Of a stretch of DNA of 64,000 nucleotides, positions 8,345-17,344 are shown in pieces. The position numbers and the translations under genes are program-made. The DNA is from Trueperaceae bacterium (lineage in GTDB: Bacteria; Deinococcota; Deinococci; Deinococcales; Trueperaceae). The first letter of the stretch is position 1, and each line of letters starts with the position of its first letter. A model generated the notes under the pieces. It had not been told where the DNA came from and made no database searches. It saw only the letters and a list, made by a program, of their open reading frames with translations. Where the stretch lies: positions 1-64,000 of the forward strand of contig DASVCN010000040.1 in NCBI GenBank assembly GCA_036381595.1. Direction: 5' to 3'.

Positions 8345-8791
8345 TCAGGCTGCTTCGAGCACTGCCCGCAGCCGGCTGCCCTTGCGGGGCGGGAACTTCA
8401 GGTGCTCGAGGATCGCCTTCAGGTCGGTCCGGTCGAAGCTCAGGATCCGCTCCTCGTCGACCAGGCGGTTGTGGATCAGGTCTTGCAGCAGGTGCTTGAT
8501 CCCGCGCAGCAGTTCGTAGACGCTAACGGAAGCGTGCTGGTACATGTCCGCGAGCGCCTGCTGCAGGTAGGAGCGGGCCTGCGAAACCACCTGACGGAAA
8601 CGCTCCTGCTCGCTGCGCGACTGAACCTTCACCGCGTTCACGAGGCGCTTCACGCACCCCAGGGTGCTCTCGATCGCGGGCCGGAGGGCGCTGAAGTAGC
8701 TGGCAGCGTCAGGACCGACCGACGGAAGCAGCTTCGTGGCAGACTCGTAACCATCTATCAGTTGCAGTAGTTCGCGCTTCGGATCGTTCAT
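8345..8791 (-). CDS. hypothetical helical protein, 148 aa
   Basis: I do not recognise this protein. It is 148 residues, predicted mostly helical from its spacing of charged and leucine residues, with no signal peptide, membrane helix or metal motif. A TAGACT -10 box lies on the minus strand at 8825-8830, giving a leader of about 33 nt that includes GAGGAG, though that sequence is far from the ATG. It stands alone between the collagen-like gene and ribokinase, transcribed away from ribokinase. Confidence 0.65.
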   Translation of the reverse strand: MNDPKRELLQLIDGYESATKLLPSVGPDAASYFSALRPAIESTLGCVKRLVNAVKVQSRSEQERFRQVVSQARSYLQQALADMYQHASVSVYELLRGIKHLLQDLIHNRLVDEERILSFDRTDLKAILEHLKFPPRKGSRLRAVLEAA

Positions 8792-8824
8792 AGGGGCAAG
8801 GCCGGCTCCTCGCCAGCGACTGAC

Positions 8825-8830
8825 AGTCTA
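8825..8830 (-). promoter_or_regulatory. -10 box TAGACT
   Basis: Minus-strand TAGACT 34 nt upstream of the ATG of the helical protein gene at 8791. The same hexamer serves several other genes in this window. Confidence 0.4.
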
Positions 8831-8982
8831 CCCAACCTGCTGATCGACGCTGTGAAGGATTTCGACTTCGGGCCCGGACGCGGGATCCCGGCGGGCGAGC
8901 GCCTTGCGGTCCCTCTGCCGGCCCCCGGAGCGCGTTCCGTGAGGCGCGCGCCTCCGCTTCTTCGCCGCGATCCCCGTGCGGA

Positions 8983-8988
8983 TATCAT
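8983..8988 (+). promoter_or_regulatory. -10 box TATCAT, leaderless start
   Basis: TATCAT ends 8 nt before the ATG at 8997 of the ribokinase gene. It supports this start over the upstream in-frame GTG at 8976. Confidence 0.5.
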
Positions 8989-8996
8989 GGCCACTC

Positions 8997-9938
8997 ATGG
9001 AGGAACCGGATACCAGCCGGCGAACGCCGAGGGTTTGCGTGGTCGGGTCGGCCAATACCGACCTCATCGCGCGGATCGAGCGTGTGCCCGAGCCGGGTGA
9101 GACGATCATGGGCACGGAGTTCCGGATCGGATTCGGCGGCAAGGGCGCGAATCAGGCGGTGATGGCGGCGAGGCTGGGGGCACACGTCGTCGCCGTCGTG
9201 AAACTCGGCCGCGACCAGTTCGGCGATAGCACGGTTCGCAACTTCGAGGAGCAGGGGATCGACATCTCCCACGTCAGCCTCGTGGATGGAGTGTCGTCGG
9301 GCGTGGCGCCGATCATGGTCGAGGAGGAGAGCGGCCAGAACCGGATCGTCGTCATACCCGGAGCCAACGCCACGCTCTCGCCGGCCGATGTTCGAGCCGC
9401 GGCTGAAGACGTCAGGAACTGTGACGTCCTCATCTGCCAGCTGGAGACGCCGCTGGCCGCCACCGTCGAGGCGTTCAGGATCGCGCGCGAGGGCGGTGCG
9501 ATGACAGTCCTGAATCCCGCACCGGCCGCTCCGCTGGGCGAAGAGGTCCTTGCTCTGACCGACGTGCTCGTGCCGAACGAGTCGGAAGCCGAGGCCCTCA
9601 CCGGCATGCCCGTAGGTAGCGTCGCGGAGGCGCTATCAGCAGCGCGCTCTCTGCGGGAGAAGGGACCGATCAACGTGGTCGTGACCCTGGGCGAACGGGG
9701 AGCGGTAGGGATCGACCGTGACGGCGAGGAGCTCCGCGTCGAGGCCGAGCCTGTCCGGGCCGTGGACAGCACCGGTGCGGGAGACGCCTTCGTCGGGTCG
9801 CTCGCCTACTTCCTCGCCACCGGGTTCGGCTTGCGCGCGGCCACCGAGCGTGCCTGCCGCATCGCTACTCGGACCGTCCTGGCGCATGGGACGCAGAGTT
9901 CATTCCCGAGCCGGGAGGAGCTGGACGACTTCTCCTAA
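8997..9938 (+). CDS. rbsK: ribokinase, PfkB family
   Basis: Phosphorylates D-ribose to ribose 5-phosphate in the cytoplasm; 313 residues, the normal length for ribokinase. The N-terminal substrate motif GFGGKGANQA and the C-terminal PfkB signature DSTGAGDAFVGS, with the catalytic Asp, are intact. PfkB relatives such as fructokinase are possible, but the first motif and the overall pattern fit ribokinase. No ribose transporter is adjacent. The start at 8997 is set by the TATCAT box 8 nt upstream. The stop overlaps the stop of the convergent protease gene by 4 bp. Confidence 0.88.
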   Translation: MEEPDTSRRTPRVCVVGSANTDLIARIERVPEPGETIMGTEFRIGFGGKGANQAVMAARLGAHVVAVVKLGRDQFGDSTVRNFEEQGIDISHVSLVDGVSSGVAPIMVEEESGQNRIVVIPGANATLSPADVRAAAEDVRNCDVLICQLETPLAATVEAFRIAREGGAMTVLNPAPAAPLGEEVLALTDVLVPNESEAEALTGMPVGSVAEALSAARSLREKGPINVVVTLGERGAVGIDRDGEELRVEAEPVRAVDSTGAGDAFVGSLAYFLATGFGLRAATERACRIATRTVLAHGTQSSFPSREELDDFS

Positions 9939-11716
9939 GGCTGCTGCTCGACGTAGAACTCTGCGACGTAATACTCGCTTCCGAACGGGTCTTGGACCAT
10001 CAAGCTGTCGTAATACTCACCGGAGTCCCGGAGATCGCCGTTACCGTTGTCGTCAGACCCCACTTCGAGCAGCATCCCCGGTGCGACGTAGCCGGCTACG
10101 AACTGTTCCTCGGCAGGAACCGGGAAATCGCCTGACGGGGACCTGAGCTTGAACCAGCGGGGATAGGCGGAGGGGTCGGCCGCAGCTCGGACGGCGGCAG
10201 CAGCGTCGATGCGTCCATAGCCGAACTCGTCATCGCGCCCGGGAGAGCCGAGGTCGACGCTGGTTTCGGCGAGGATCGCGCTCACCTGGAACGGCGACAG
10301 TGTGCGGTCGACGGAGAGTACCAGCGCGGCGGCCGCCGCGACCGCCGGACTGGCCATGCTCGTCCCGCTCATCTGCTGGTAGCCGTAGGAGGTGCCGTCG
10401 TGAGCTGTGCTCCAGATCTGAGCGTAACCGTCGCCCCCTGGGGCGCTGACGAATATCTCAGGACCGTAGGCGCTGTACGACGCGCGGTCGTCGTAGACGT
10501 TGGTCGCCGAGACAGCGATCACCTCGGGGTGAGCGGCCGGGTAGAGCACCGGCCCGGCCGGATCGTTGCCTGCCGAAGCCACCATGGTGATGCCCGCGGC
10601 GTAGGCCCTTTCGATGGCGTCCTCGAGAGTCGTGCTGGTGTAGGGACCGCCGAAACTCATGTTGATCACTTCGGCCTCGGAGCTGGCCACGATCAGGTCG
10701 ATCGCCTCCGCCGCCGTGAAGGTGCTCACCACGCACGCCCCGTTGCTCTCGAACCCGACGTTGTAGAGCACCAGACCTGCTGCTGGGGCGATCCCGGCGA
10801 CGCCGGTACCGTTGTCGGTCTCCGCTGCTGCGATGCCTGCGACGTGGGTTCCGTGAGTGCCGCAGTTGCTGGTCGGGTCGTCGACGAGGTTCCGGAAGCT
10901 GACGACCTTGCCGTCGAGGTCCGGATGCCCAGGGTAGAGCCCGTTGTCGAGGATGGCGATGCGGATATCTGTACCGTCGGCGGTCGTCCAGGCCTCCTCT
11001 GCGTTCAACTTCTGCGGGGCCCATTGACTATCCCAGAGCGGATCGCTGGTGAGGAGCTCGAGTTCCTGGTCCGGCTCCACATAGCTGACGCGCGGGTCTC
11101 TCGCCAGCCTCTCCGCAGCTCCTCGCATGTTCGAGGCTTCGACGAGAGCCACGTTGCCCAGAGGCAAGATCGATCGCAACCGAGCGCCTCCCTGGGCGGC
11201 GATGTCTGCGGCCATGGCGCGGCGTTCACTGGCGCTGGCGGTACCGGCTCCGTTCTGTGTGGGCTGCAGGCCCACCAGGAGCCGGCCCGCTCCTGTAGGG
11301 ATCGCAGCGGTCGAGAGGGTAGAGAGGTTCCGGCTGGCGGGCGCCGGACCCGGCACGATCGATCCCCGGAGCCTTGGAAACGAGAAGATGACTCGCAGGT
11401 ACTCCCTGGAACCACCGTACGGGGTTACGGAAAGCATGGCAGAGTACGACCCCGGCTCGAGGGCCGAGGGGTCTACCGAAAGATGAACGGTCGCATCGCC
11501 GAATCCACTGGTGGGCGTGGCCCGCAGCCAGGGCGCGTCGCTCTCGAGCTGCCAGTAACCGGTGGCTCGCAGCTGCACCTGCTCGTCCAGTTCGCCTGGC
11601 ATGTCGACCGTCCCGACGATCAGCCCGGGCCTGTCGGTGTCGGGGATGAGTAACTGGCAGCCCGTCAGGGCCACAGAGATGACGACGAGGGCAAGCAGGG
11701 GCTTCATCAGTTTCAT
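9935..11716 (-). CDS. subtilisin-like (S8) serine protease, lipoprotein with BACON-like domain
   Basis: An exported, lipid-anchored protease of 593 residues. The signal ends in a lipobox VALTGC with Cys20. A BACON-like beta domain follows (about 33-112, with APWLRATPTSG), then an I9-type propeptide (about 130-215) and the S8 catalytic domain with Asp257 (AILDNG), His288 (THGTHVAG) and Ser453 (SGTSMASP). A C-terminal beta domain of about 90 residues has an acidic DDNGNGDLRDSGEY stretch that could bind calcium. The ATG at 11716 is chosen because CCGGAG sits just upstream. The triad is complete, so the enzyme should be active after propeptide removal. Confidence 0.92.
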   Translation of the reverse strand: MKLMKPLLALVVISVALTGCQLLIPDTDRPGLIVGTVDMPGELDEQVQLRATGYWQLESDAPWLRATPTSGFGDATVHLSVDPSALEPGSYSAMLSVTPYGGSREYLRVIFSFPRLRGSIVPGPAPASRNLSTLSTAAIPTGAGRLLVGLQPTQNGAGTASASERRAMAADIAAQGGARLRSILPLGNVALVEASNMRGAAERLARDPRVSYVEPDQELELLTSDPLWDSQWAPQKLNAEEAWTTADGTDIRIAILDNGLYPGHPDLDGKVVSFRNLVDDPTSNCGTHGTHVAGIAAAETDNGTGVAGIAPAAGLVLYNVGFESNGACVVSTFTAAEAIDLIVASSEAEVINMSFGGPYTSTTLEDAIERAYAAGITMVASAGNDPAGPVLYPAAHPEVIAVSATNVYDDRASYSAYGPEIFVSAPGGDGYAQIWSTAHDGTSYGYQQMSGTSMASPAVAAAAALVLSVDRTLSPFQVSAILAETSVDLGSPGRDDEFGYGRIDAAAAVRAAADPSAYPRWFKLRSPSGDFPVPAEEQFVAGYVAPGMLLEVGSDDNGNGDLRDSGEYYDSLMVQDPFGSEYYVAEFYVEQQP

Positions 11717-11932
11717 TCGAGACTCCGGAACCGCCGTGCAAGCGCTGTCGCAGAGCGGACGGCACAAGGGTAGCTAGGCGCGGGGGCGTGCCGTGGTCGA
11801 AGAATCCACACCGGGGGCCAGGGGTGAAGGTTCGATTAAGGGAACGGCGGCGAGTGTAGCCTTCCATCCGGTTCCATCAGCCGGTCGCTTCTACCTTTGC
11901 GCTGAATAGCGTGATCCGGATCGGAGGATCCG

Positions 11933-13396
11933 TTGCCTCGAGTTGTAGGCCACTGGCCGTTCCTGACGGCGCTCGTGCTGCCCCTCCTGCTCGCCTCGTG
12001 CTTCCCCTTGCTGCCCTCGCAAGGCGGCGGACAAACCGAGTTCGAGGCGCCCAGGCGACTCCAGCCGGCCGATGTGCGGTTGCCGGACGGCTACGAGATC
12101 GAGGTGGTGGCGACCGGCCTCGACCTGCCAACCGGCGTGGCGTTCGACGATCAGGGACGAATCTATGTGCTCGAAGCCGGTTACTCGTACGGCGAGCTCT
12201 TCAGCGAGCCGCGACTGCTGCGCCTCGAACCGGAGGGCCCGCCCACCGTGGTCGCTACCGGTGACAACCCTCCCTGGAACGGGGTCGTCTTCGCCGATGG
12301 CGCCTTCTACGTCGCCGGCGGTCATGTGGACGGTGGCGAGATCCTCCGGATCGGGCTCGACGGAACGGTCGAAACGGTTGTCGGCGGTCTGCCCAGCTAC
12401 GGCGATCATCACACCAACGGTCCGCTGGTGAGCGAGGATGGCTGGATCTACTTCGGTCAGGGGACCGCCACCAACTCAGGTGTAGTGGGCCCTGACAATT
12501 TCGATTTCGGCTGGCTGCCGCGGAACCCCGACTTCCACGACGTGCCCTGTGAGGAGATCACCCTTGCGGGGCGCAACTTCCGGAGCGGCGATCCGCTCAC
12601 CGAGGCGGAGGAGCAGGTCTTCACCGGCGCCTACCTGCCGTTCGGCGAAGCCAGCAGCGAAGGCCAGGTGATCCCCGGCGAGGTGCCGTGCAACGGTGCG
12701 ATCATGCGGGTCCGGACCGATGGGAGCGGACTCGAAGTCATCGCCTGGGGCCTGCGCAATCCGTTCGGACTGGCTTGGGACGGGAGCGGCGACCTCCTCG
12801 TGACCGAGAACAGCTTCGACGAACGGGGCAGCCGCCCTGTATTCGGGACCGGTGACCTGCTGTGGCGGATCGAACCCGGTAGCTGGTACGGGTGGCCCGA
12901 TTTCTGGGCGGGTCGTCCGCTTACGGACGAGGAGTGGTTCTCTTCTCCCGGCGATGAAGCGCCCGGCTTCCTCCTCGCGGAACACCCTCAGGACCCGCCC
13001 GAACCGCTCGCCTTCCTGGGCGTGCACTCCTCCTCCAACGGGTTGGACGTCTCCCGCTCCAGGGAGTTCGGCTACCTGGGCGACGCCTTCATTGCCCAGT
13101 TCGGCGACATGTCACCCAACGTAGGGAAGGTGCTCGAGCCGGTTGGCTTCAAGGTCATCCGCGTCGACGAGCAGGGCCGAGTGTTCGACTTCGCCATGAA
13201 CCGGGGCGCGCAGAACGGGCCGGCGTCGAGGCTCGGCACCGGGGGGCTGGAGCGGCCGGTTGCGGCCCGCTTCGACCCGCGCGGCCGATCGCTCTACATA
13301 GTCGACTTCGGGGTCATGACCATAGCCAACGGAGAGGCGCAACCGCGCCCTGGCACGGGAGTCGTGTGGCAGGTCACGCGAGAGGGTGCCGACTAG
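11933..13396 (+). CDS. PQQ-type sugar dehydrogenase (GSDH family) lipoprotein
   Basis: Extracytoplasmic dehydrogenase of the glucose/sorbosone dehydrogenase beta-propeller family, 487 residues. A lipoprotein signal ends at LLASC with Cys23. Propeller motifs include LDLPTGVAFDDQGRIYVLEA, YGDHHTNGPL (with the His typical of the PQQ site) and WGLRNPFGLAWD. The start is TTG at 11933, supported by a strong GGAGG at 11923-11927. The next gene encodes a lipoprotein cytochrome c with no gap between stop and start, which is the expected electron acceptor. The sugar substrate is not evident. Confidence 0.87.
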   Translation: MPRVVGHWPFLTALVLPLLLASCFPLLPSQGGGQTEFEAPRRLQPADVRLPDGYEIEVVATGLDLPTGVAFDDQGRIYVLEAGYSYGELFSEPRLLRLEPEGPPTVVATGDNPPWNGVVFADGAFYVAGGHVDGGEILRIGLDGTVETVVGGLPSYGDHHTNGPLVSEDGWIYFGQGTATNSGVVGPDNFDFGWLPRNPDFHDVPCEEITLAGRNFRSGDPLTEAEEQVFTGAYLPFGEASSEGQVIPGEVPCNGAIMRVRTDGSGLEVIAWGLRNPFGLAWDGSGDLLVTENSFDERGSRPVFGTGDLLWRIEPGSWYGWPDFWAGRPLTDEEWFSSPGDEAPGFLLAEHPQDPPEPLAFLGVHSSSNGLDVSRSREFGYLGDAFIAQFGDMSPNVGKVLEPVGFKVIRVDEQGRVFDFAMNRGAQNGPASRLGTGGLERPVAARFDPRGRSLYIVDFGVMTIANGEAQPRPGTGVVWQVTREGAD

Positions 13397-13747
13397 GTGA
13401 AGCGCCTCGTCCTCGTCTCGAGTCTGACCGCACTACTGGTCTCGTGCGGGCCGGCGTTCGAGCGTCCGATGGTCACCGGTCCGCTGGCGGCCAGCGACTC
13501 GCGCGTGGCCCAGGGCGAAAGAGTCTTCTACGAGAACTGCCACGCCTGTCACCCTCACGGTGGCCGCGGCATCGGTAAGGGCGTGGCCGACAGGCCGCTC
13601 CCGGCGTTCGCCGTACGCCTGCAGGTCCGTCACGGCCTGGGCGAGATGCCGGCCTTCAGCGAGGAGGAGATCGACGCGGAAGAGATGGACGCCCTGCTCG
13701 CCTACCTGAGCGAACTGCGCATGGTCTGGGCCGCCGAAACGCCCTGA
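13397..13747 (+). CDS. lipoprotein cytochrome c, class I
   Basis: Small monohaem cytochrome of 116 residues. A lipobox LLVSC (Cys17) anchors it outside the membrane. The haem motif CHACH is at 48-52 and a likely axial Met is in GEMPAF near residue 91. The GTG start directly follows the TAG of the sugar dehydrogenase gene, so the two are coupled and the cytochrome probably takes electrons from the PQQ enzyme. Downstream it converges with a gene on the other strand. Confidence 0.9.
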   Translation: MKRLVLVSSLTALLVSCGPAFERPMVTGPLAASDSRVAQGERVFYENCHACHPHGGRGIGKGVADRPLPAFAVRLQVRHGLGEMPAFSEEEIDAEEMDALLAYLSELRMVWAAETP

Positions 13748-13750
13748 GGC

Positions 13751-14230
13751 TCAACGATTCGCGCCCACTCCCACCTCGCCGCAAGCCAGCGGTTCGCCCT
13801 CGCCCCCTTCCGGGTAGATGTAGAGGAAGAAGTCGCCCTCGGCCACCTGCTCGAACGACATCGAAACCTCGCTGATGCTCACGAACGGATCTTCCGGCAC
13901 GTTACCCACCGGAGCGAGTTCGGCCACCCGTTCACGGTCGGGTCCGCAGTCACCGGCGAAGAGTACGGGCTGGTAGAAGACGCCCGGGTTTATGCCCACC
14001 GCCGTCACCACGAAGGTCGTACCTCCACCCACCTCTTCGGTGACGTTGAGCGTTCCGCTGATGCCACTTGCCTCGACCGGGAAGAGCTGGTAGCTAACGC
14101 TCCTGAGTCCCCTCTGCGCTTCCGGAGGAGGCGCCTCCTCCTGGGCCGAAGCGACGGCTGCAAGGAGCAGGACCGCTCCCACCACTGTCCGAAGGGTACG
14201 GTCGAGTCTCGTTTGGGACTTCGCCATCAT
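13751..14230 (-). CDS. secreted protein, 159 aa, SOD/CHRD-like beta fold
   Basis: Exported protein with a signal peptide ending near VASAQ (about residue 29). The mature part is beta-rich and ends in YIYPEGGEGEPLACGEVG. That pattern and the two spaced cysteines resemble CHRD or Cu/Zn-SOD-like secreted proteins, but the metal-binding histidines are absent, so no enzymatic role is claimed. The start at 14230 has a strong GGAGGTGG six nt upstream. It lies just downstream of the leishmanolysin-like gene on the same strand, so the two may be co-transcribed. Confidence 0.7.
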   Translation of the reverse strand: MMAKSQTRLDRTLRTVVGAVLLLAAVASAQEEAPPPEAQRGLRSVSYQLFPVEASGISGTLNVTEEVGGGTTFVVTAVGINPGVFYQPVLFAGDCGPDRERVAELAPVGNVPEDPFVSISEVSMSFEQVAEGDFFLYIYPEGGEGEPLACGEVGVGANR

Positions 14231-14250
14231 CTCTCCACCTCCATCTACGG

Positions 14251-15243
14251 CTAGGGCTCGCCGAGTTCGTCCAGGGTCACCGGAGGCGGGAGCAGCCGTT
14301 CGTTCACGGGCCGACCGACGCTCAGCGGCCGCACGGCATCTGGATCCAGCGAGTAGGAGTCGGCAGCGCTCATGTCGACCTGGTATCCCATGTCGGCGAG
14401 GGCCCCGACAGTGAGCCGACTCAGTCTCGCGTCGCTGGTGAGGTAGCCGGTCATCAGTTCGTTGTGGAAGGTCTCGAAGTCCCAGTGGCTGCAGGCGGTG
14501 CCCGGCACCGCGTTGTTCTCGACCGGGACCGGGCCACTGCCTCCCAGTCTCGAATACTGCTCGTTGGCTGAGTCACCGGTGAACTCGACGGTGAAGCTCT
14601 CCATGCACTCGGCTCGGTCGTAGTCGAGCAGATCGCGTCGCTGCCAGCCTGCCTGGCTCAGGTCGAGAACGTGCCCCAGTTCGTGGAGTACGACGGTGTA
14701 CATGTCGCCGGTGCTCGAGAGGTTGTCGACGTCGCTGGAGTCGATGAGTACCATGCCCACGAGCGGGAAGCCGTCGGCACGGAGTATGCAGGCTCCCGCC
14801 ATGCCCACGACTCCGCCCGGTCCGTCGAGGTCCTCGATGCCGGCGAAGAGCAGCAGGTCGTCGATCACGCCCCCGTAGCTGTAGCCGTTGCAGTACCGCT
14901 CGACGTGGTTCGCCTCCACGAACGTATCGTGGAGGTCGCCCACCACCACCTGTGACCAACGTTGGGCGGCCCGCTCGAACTCCGCCTGCTGCTCAGGGCT
15001 CATCTCCCCGGTATAGCGCACCCGCATCTCGAAGCCCACACCGCTCGAAGGCATCGGCAACACCGGCTGGCTACCGCAGCCGACGAGCAGCAACAGCAGC
15101 GTGAGCAGGGATAGATGGCGAAGCCGAGCGGCACTCGGCGATATCGGTCGTTGCGGCGACAGGATGTTCAACGTTTTGCCCCCCGGCTTGACGCCTCCTT
15201 CAGTCTGGGACACGACCGGGAGCGAGGACCCGGCATCGGTCAC
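14251..15243 (-). CDS. leishmanolysin-like (M8) zinc metalloprotease lipoprotein
   Basis: Predicted surface metalloprotease, 330 residues from the GTG at 15243. The zinc motif HELGH is at 187-191; the family-diagnostic block with a third His in CSHWDFETFHNELMTG carries the Met-turn residue. A hydrophobic run ends in LLLLLVGC, a lipobox. It is unusually far from the annotated start (about 40 residues), so a later start such as the TTG at 15171 is possible. The start is the least certain part of the call. It is one of five exported proteins encoded in a row. Confidence 0.82.
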   Translation of the reverse strand: MTDAGSSLPVVSQTEGGVKPGGKTLNILSPQRPISPSAARLRHLSLLTLLLLLVGCGSQPVLPMPSSGVGFEMRVRYTGEMSPEQQAEFERAAQRWSQVVVGDLHDTFVEANHVERYCNGYSYGGVIDDLLLFAGIEDLDGPGGVVGMAGACILRADGFPLVGMVLIDSSDVDNLSSTGDMYTVVLHELGHVLDLSQAGWQRRDLLDYDRAECMESFTVEFTGDSANEQYSRLGGSGPVPVENNAVPGTACSHWDFETFHNELMTGYLTSDARLSRLTVGALADMGYQVDMSAADSYSLDPDAVRPLSVGRPVNERLLPPPVTLDELGEP

Positions 15244-15349
15244 GCCGCGGTTGCTGCTCCTGCGCGGAAGTAGCGGCTGGAATCGTGGCTGTACCAGCGG
15301 AATCCGGCCGTGAGCCCCGTACCATGCGGGTCAGTACGGGGGAGGCCTA

Positions 15350-16702
15350 GTGGACCAGGAAACGCGACAGCAACGACGATTCGACCTGAGGTTCGCGCTC
15401 AGCTGGCTCGGCCTGATCCTCCTCGGCCTGGCGATCGTGGCACTCCTCTGGTACGGAGGCAAGGTGTTCCTGCTCGTGTTCGCGGGAATCCTGGTCGCGG
15501 TCGTGATCAGGGCGCCGACCGGCTTCCTCGTCAGGGTTACGGGGATGCCCGACAAACTCGCCTACGCGCTGGTCCTGCTTCTGCTTCTGGCGGTCCTTGT
15601 GGGCTTCGGCATGCTCGTGGGTCCGAAGGTGCTCAACCAGGCCGGCCAGTTCAGTGAAAGGGTCCCCACGATCGTCGATAACGCTCGCGACTACCTCGAG
15701 TCACGCTCCTGGGGTCGCTGGATAGTCGATCAGCTGGGGCTCGCCGGGGGCGGAGGAGACGCCGGTGGGCAAGCTGCCGGGGGCGGCCAGGAACTCGGTG
15801 CGGCCGCCGGTGCGCCGGATCGTGGTGCTGCAGATGCGGGTGCGGCGGACGCGGGTGCGGCGGATGGGGGCGCGGCGGACGCGGGCGCGGCGGCCGAGCG
15901 GGCCCTGCCCCCGAGCCAACCGGGCGCCAACGGTGGACCCGGCGCCGGTGCCGGTGCCGGGCAAGGCGGCCAGGAGCAGGCTGCCGCTGCTCAGCCGCAA
16001 GCTGGCGGGCCGGCGGGTGGCGACAACGGCGGGGGCATGGCGGTGGCCAGCGTGGCCTCCAGGGTCACCGGGATAACCAGTGCGATCATGACCACCCTCG
16101 CCCACCTCGCACTGGTCGTGGTCCTCGGCCTTTTCCTCGCGGTGAATCCGGGCCTCTACCGACGCGGCCTGGTGAGGCTCTTCCCTGCGGAAGCGCAGCA
16201 ACGGGCCGGTGAAGTGGTGGACGAGCTGGGCCGTACCCTCACGTACTGGTTGATGGGTCAGCTCGCGCTCATGTTCATCACCGGCCTGTTGACCGGAATC
16301 GGCCTGCTGATCCTCGGCATCCCGCTGGCCCTCGCGCTGGCCTTCTTCGTATTCCTGATGGAGTTCATCCCGTTCGTGGGACCGATAATCGGTTTCATCC
16401 CGATCCTCATCATGGCGGCTACGAAGGGCGGCTCGACGGTCCTGTGGGCGCTCGTGCTCTACCTGGCCGTTCAGCAGATCGAAGGCAATATCCTCACGCC
16501 GCTCATCCAGCAGAGGGCGGTCGCGCTACCGCCGGCGCTCACGGTCTCGGCGGTATTCCTGGGCGGCGCCCTGTTCGGACCGATCGGCGTCATCCTGGCG
16601 ACACCGCTGATCGCGGTGGTCTACGTGCTCGTCAAGATGCTCTACGTCCACGACTCCCTCGGCCAACGAGTCGATGTGCCGGGCAAGACCGAAGCGGTCT
16701 AG
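15350..16702 (+). CDS. AI-2E family (PerM-like) membrane protein with Ala/Gly-rich insert
   Basis: Polytopic membrane protein of 450 residues with the AI-2E transporter family pattern: N-terminal hydrophobic helices, a long soluble loop and a C-terminal bundle containing FIPFVGPIIGFIPI, QQIEGNILTPLIQ and GVILATPL. Members export small molecules or Na+ and the substrate is unknown here. The soluble loop holds a low-complexity insert at about residues 129-229, including four perfect AD(A/G)GA units. This is not typical of the family. The GTG start at 15350 has GGGGGAGG eight nt upstream. Confidence 0.88.
   Translation: MDQETRQQRRFDLRFALSWLGLILLGLAIVALLWYGGKVFLLVFAGILVAVVIRAPTGFLVRVTGMPDKLAYALVLLLLLAVLVGFGMLVGPKVLNQAGQFSERVPTIVDNARDYLESRSWGRWIVDQLGLAGGGGDAGGQAAGGGQELGAAAGAPDRGAADAGAADAGAADGGAADAGAAAERALPPSQPGANGGPGAGAGAGQGGQEQAAAAQPQAGGPAGGDNGGGMAVASVASRVTGITSAIMTTLAHLALVVVLGLFLAVNPGLYRRGLVRLFPAEAQQRAGEVVDELGRTLTYWLMGQLALMFITGLLTGIGLLILGIPLALALAFFVFLMEFIPFVGPIIGFIPILIMAATKGGSTVLWALVLYLAVQQIEGNILTPLIQQRAVALPPALTVSAVFLGGALFGPIGVILATPLIAVVYVLVKMLYVHDSLGQRVDVPGKTEAV
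15830..15889 (+). repeat. four 15-bp tandem units inside the AI-2E gene
   Basis: Four consecutive 15-bp units encode Ala-Asp-Ala/Gly-Gly-Ala (residues 161-180). They differ only at a few bases, so the repeat is probably able to expand or contract in frame. Confidence 0.9.
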
Positions 16703-16760
16703 GCAAAGGCCTTAGGCCCTTCGGCGGCAACGAGACCGTCATCGGCGGCCGTGGGTCGGG

Positions 16761-17342
16761 TCAGCGGCCCTGTACGCCGCCGACACCGCGGCCTTTTCGC
16801 CTGCGGCTCAGGAGGCGTACGCCGAACACGATGAGCGCGAGCACGGCCACTCCAGCGAGCACCGGGGCGATGAACGACAGGACCGTCAGCAGAACCGCGC
16901 TCACCCACTCGCCCGTGGCGACTATCGGGTTCCCCAGGCCGGCCGTCGTTCCTGTCGAGGTGGCTCGGGTAAGGGAGGTGAACATCTGGACGGTGCCGGC
17001 TGCGCCCCCGCCCACGATCGCCGCGGCGGTCCAGTCGAGCCAGGGAGCCACGTCGGGGAAAACGGTTCCGGCAACCAGGGTGCCTGCCACCAGGGCAGCG
17101 GGAGTAGCGACGGCGTCGAGCAGGTTATCGACGAACGGCACGTAGAAGGCGATCAGCTCGGCGAAGGTTGCCACCCCGAGGAGGGCCAGCGCAGTAGGAT
17201 TCTCCAGCCAGCCGGCCTCACCCGGCAGGTCGATCCAGCCGAGCTGGTGGCCAAGCGCCATCATGAGCGGCGGAACGAACACCCGGAAACCGGTGGCGGC
17301 CGCCAGGCCGATGCCCAGCAGGATGAGCGCGATCGGCTCCAT
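16761..17342 (-). CDS. DUF4126 family membrane protein
   Basis: A 193-residue membrane protein with about five hydrophobic helices and the DUF4126 signature ATGFRVFVPPL near the N-terminus. The C-terminal tail is basic and glycine-rich. Family function is unknown. The ATG lies 2 bp after the TAG of the upstream SDR gene, so it is the last gene of a three-gene operon with the SDR and DHDPS-like genes. Confidence 0.85.
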   Translation of the reverse strand: MEPIALILLGIGLAAATGFRVFVPPLMMALGHQLGWIDLPGEAGWLENPTALALLGVATFAELIAFYVPFVDNLLDAVATPAALVAGTLVAGTVFPDVAPWLDWTAAAIVGGGAAGTVQMFTSLTRATSTGTTAGLGNPIVATGEWVSAVLLTVLSFIAPVLAGVAVLALIVFGVRLLSRRRKGRGVGGVQGR

Positions 17343-17344
17343 CG

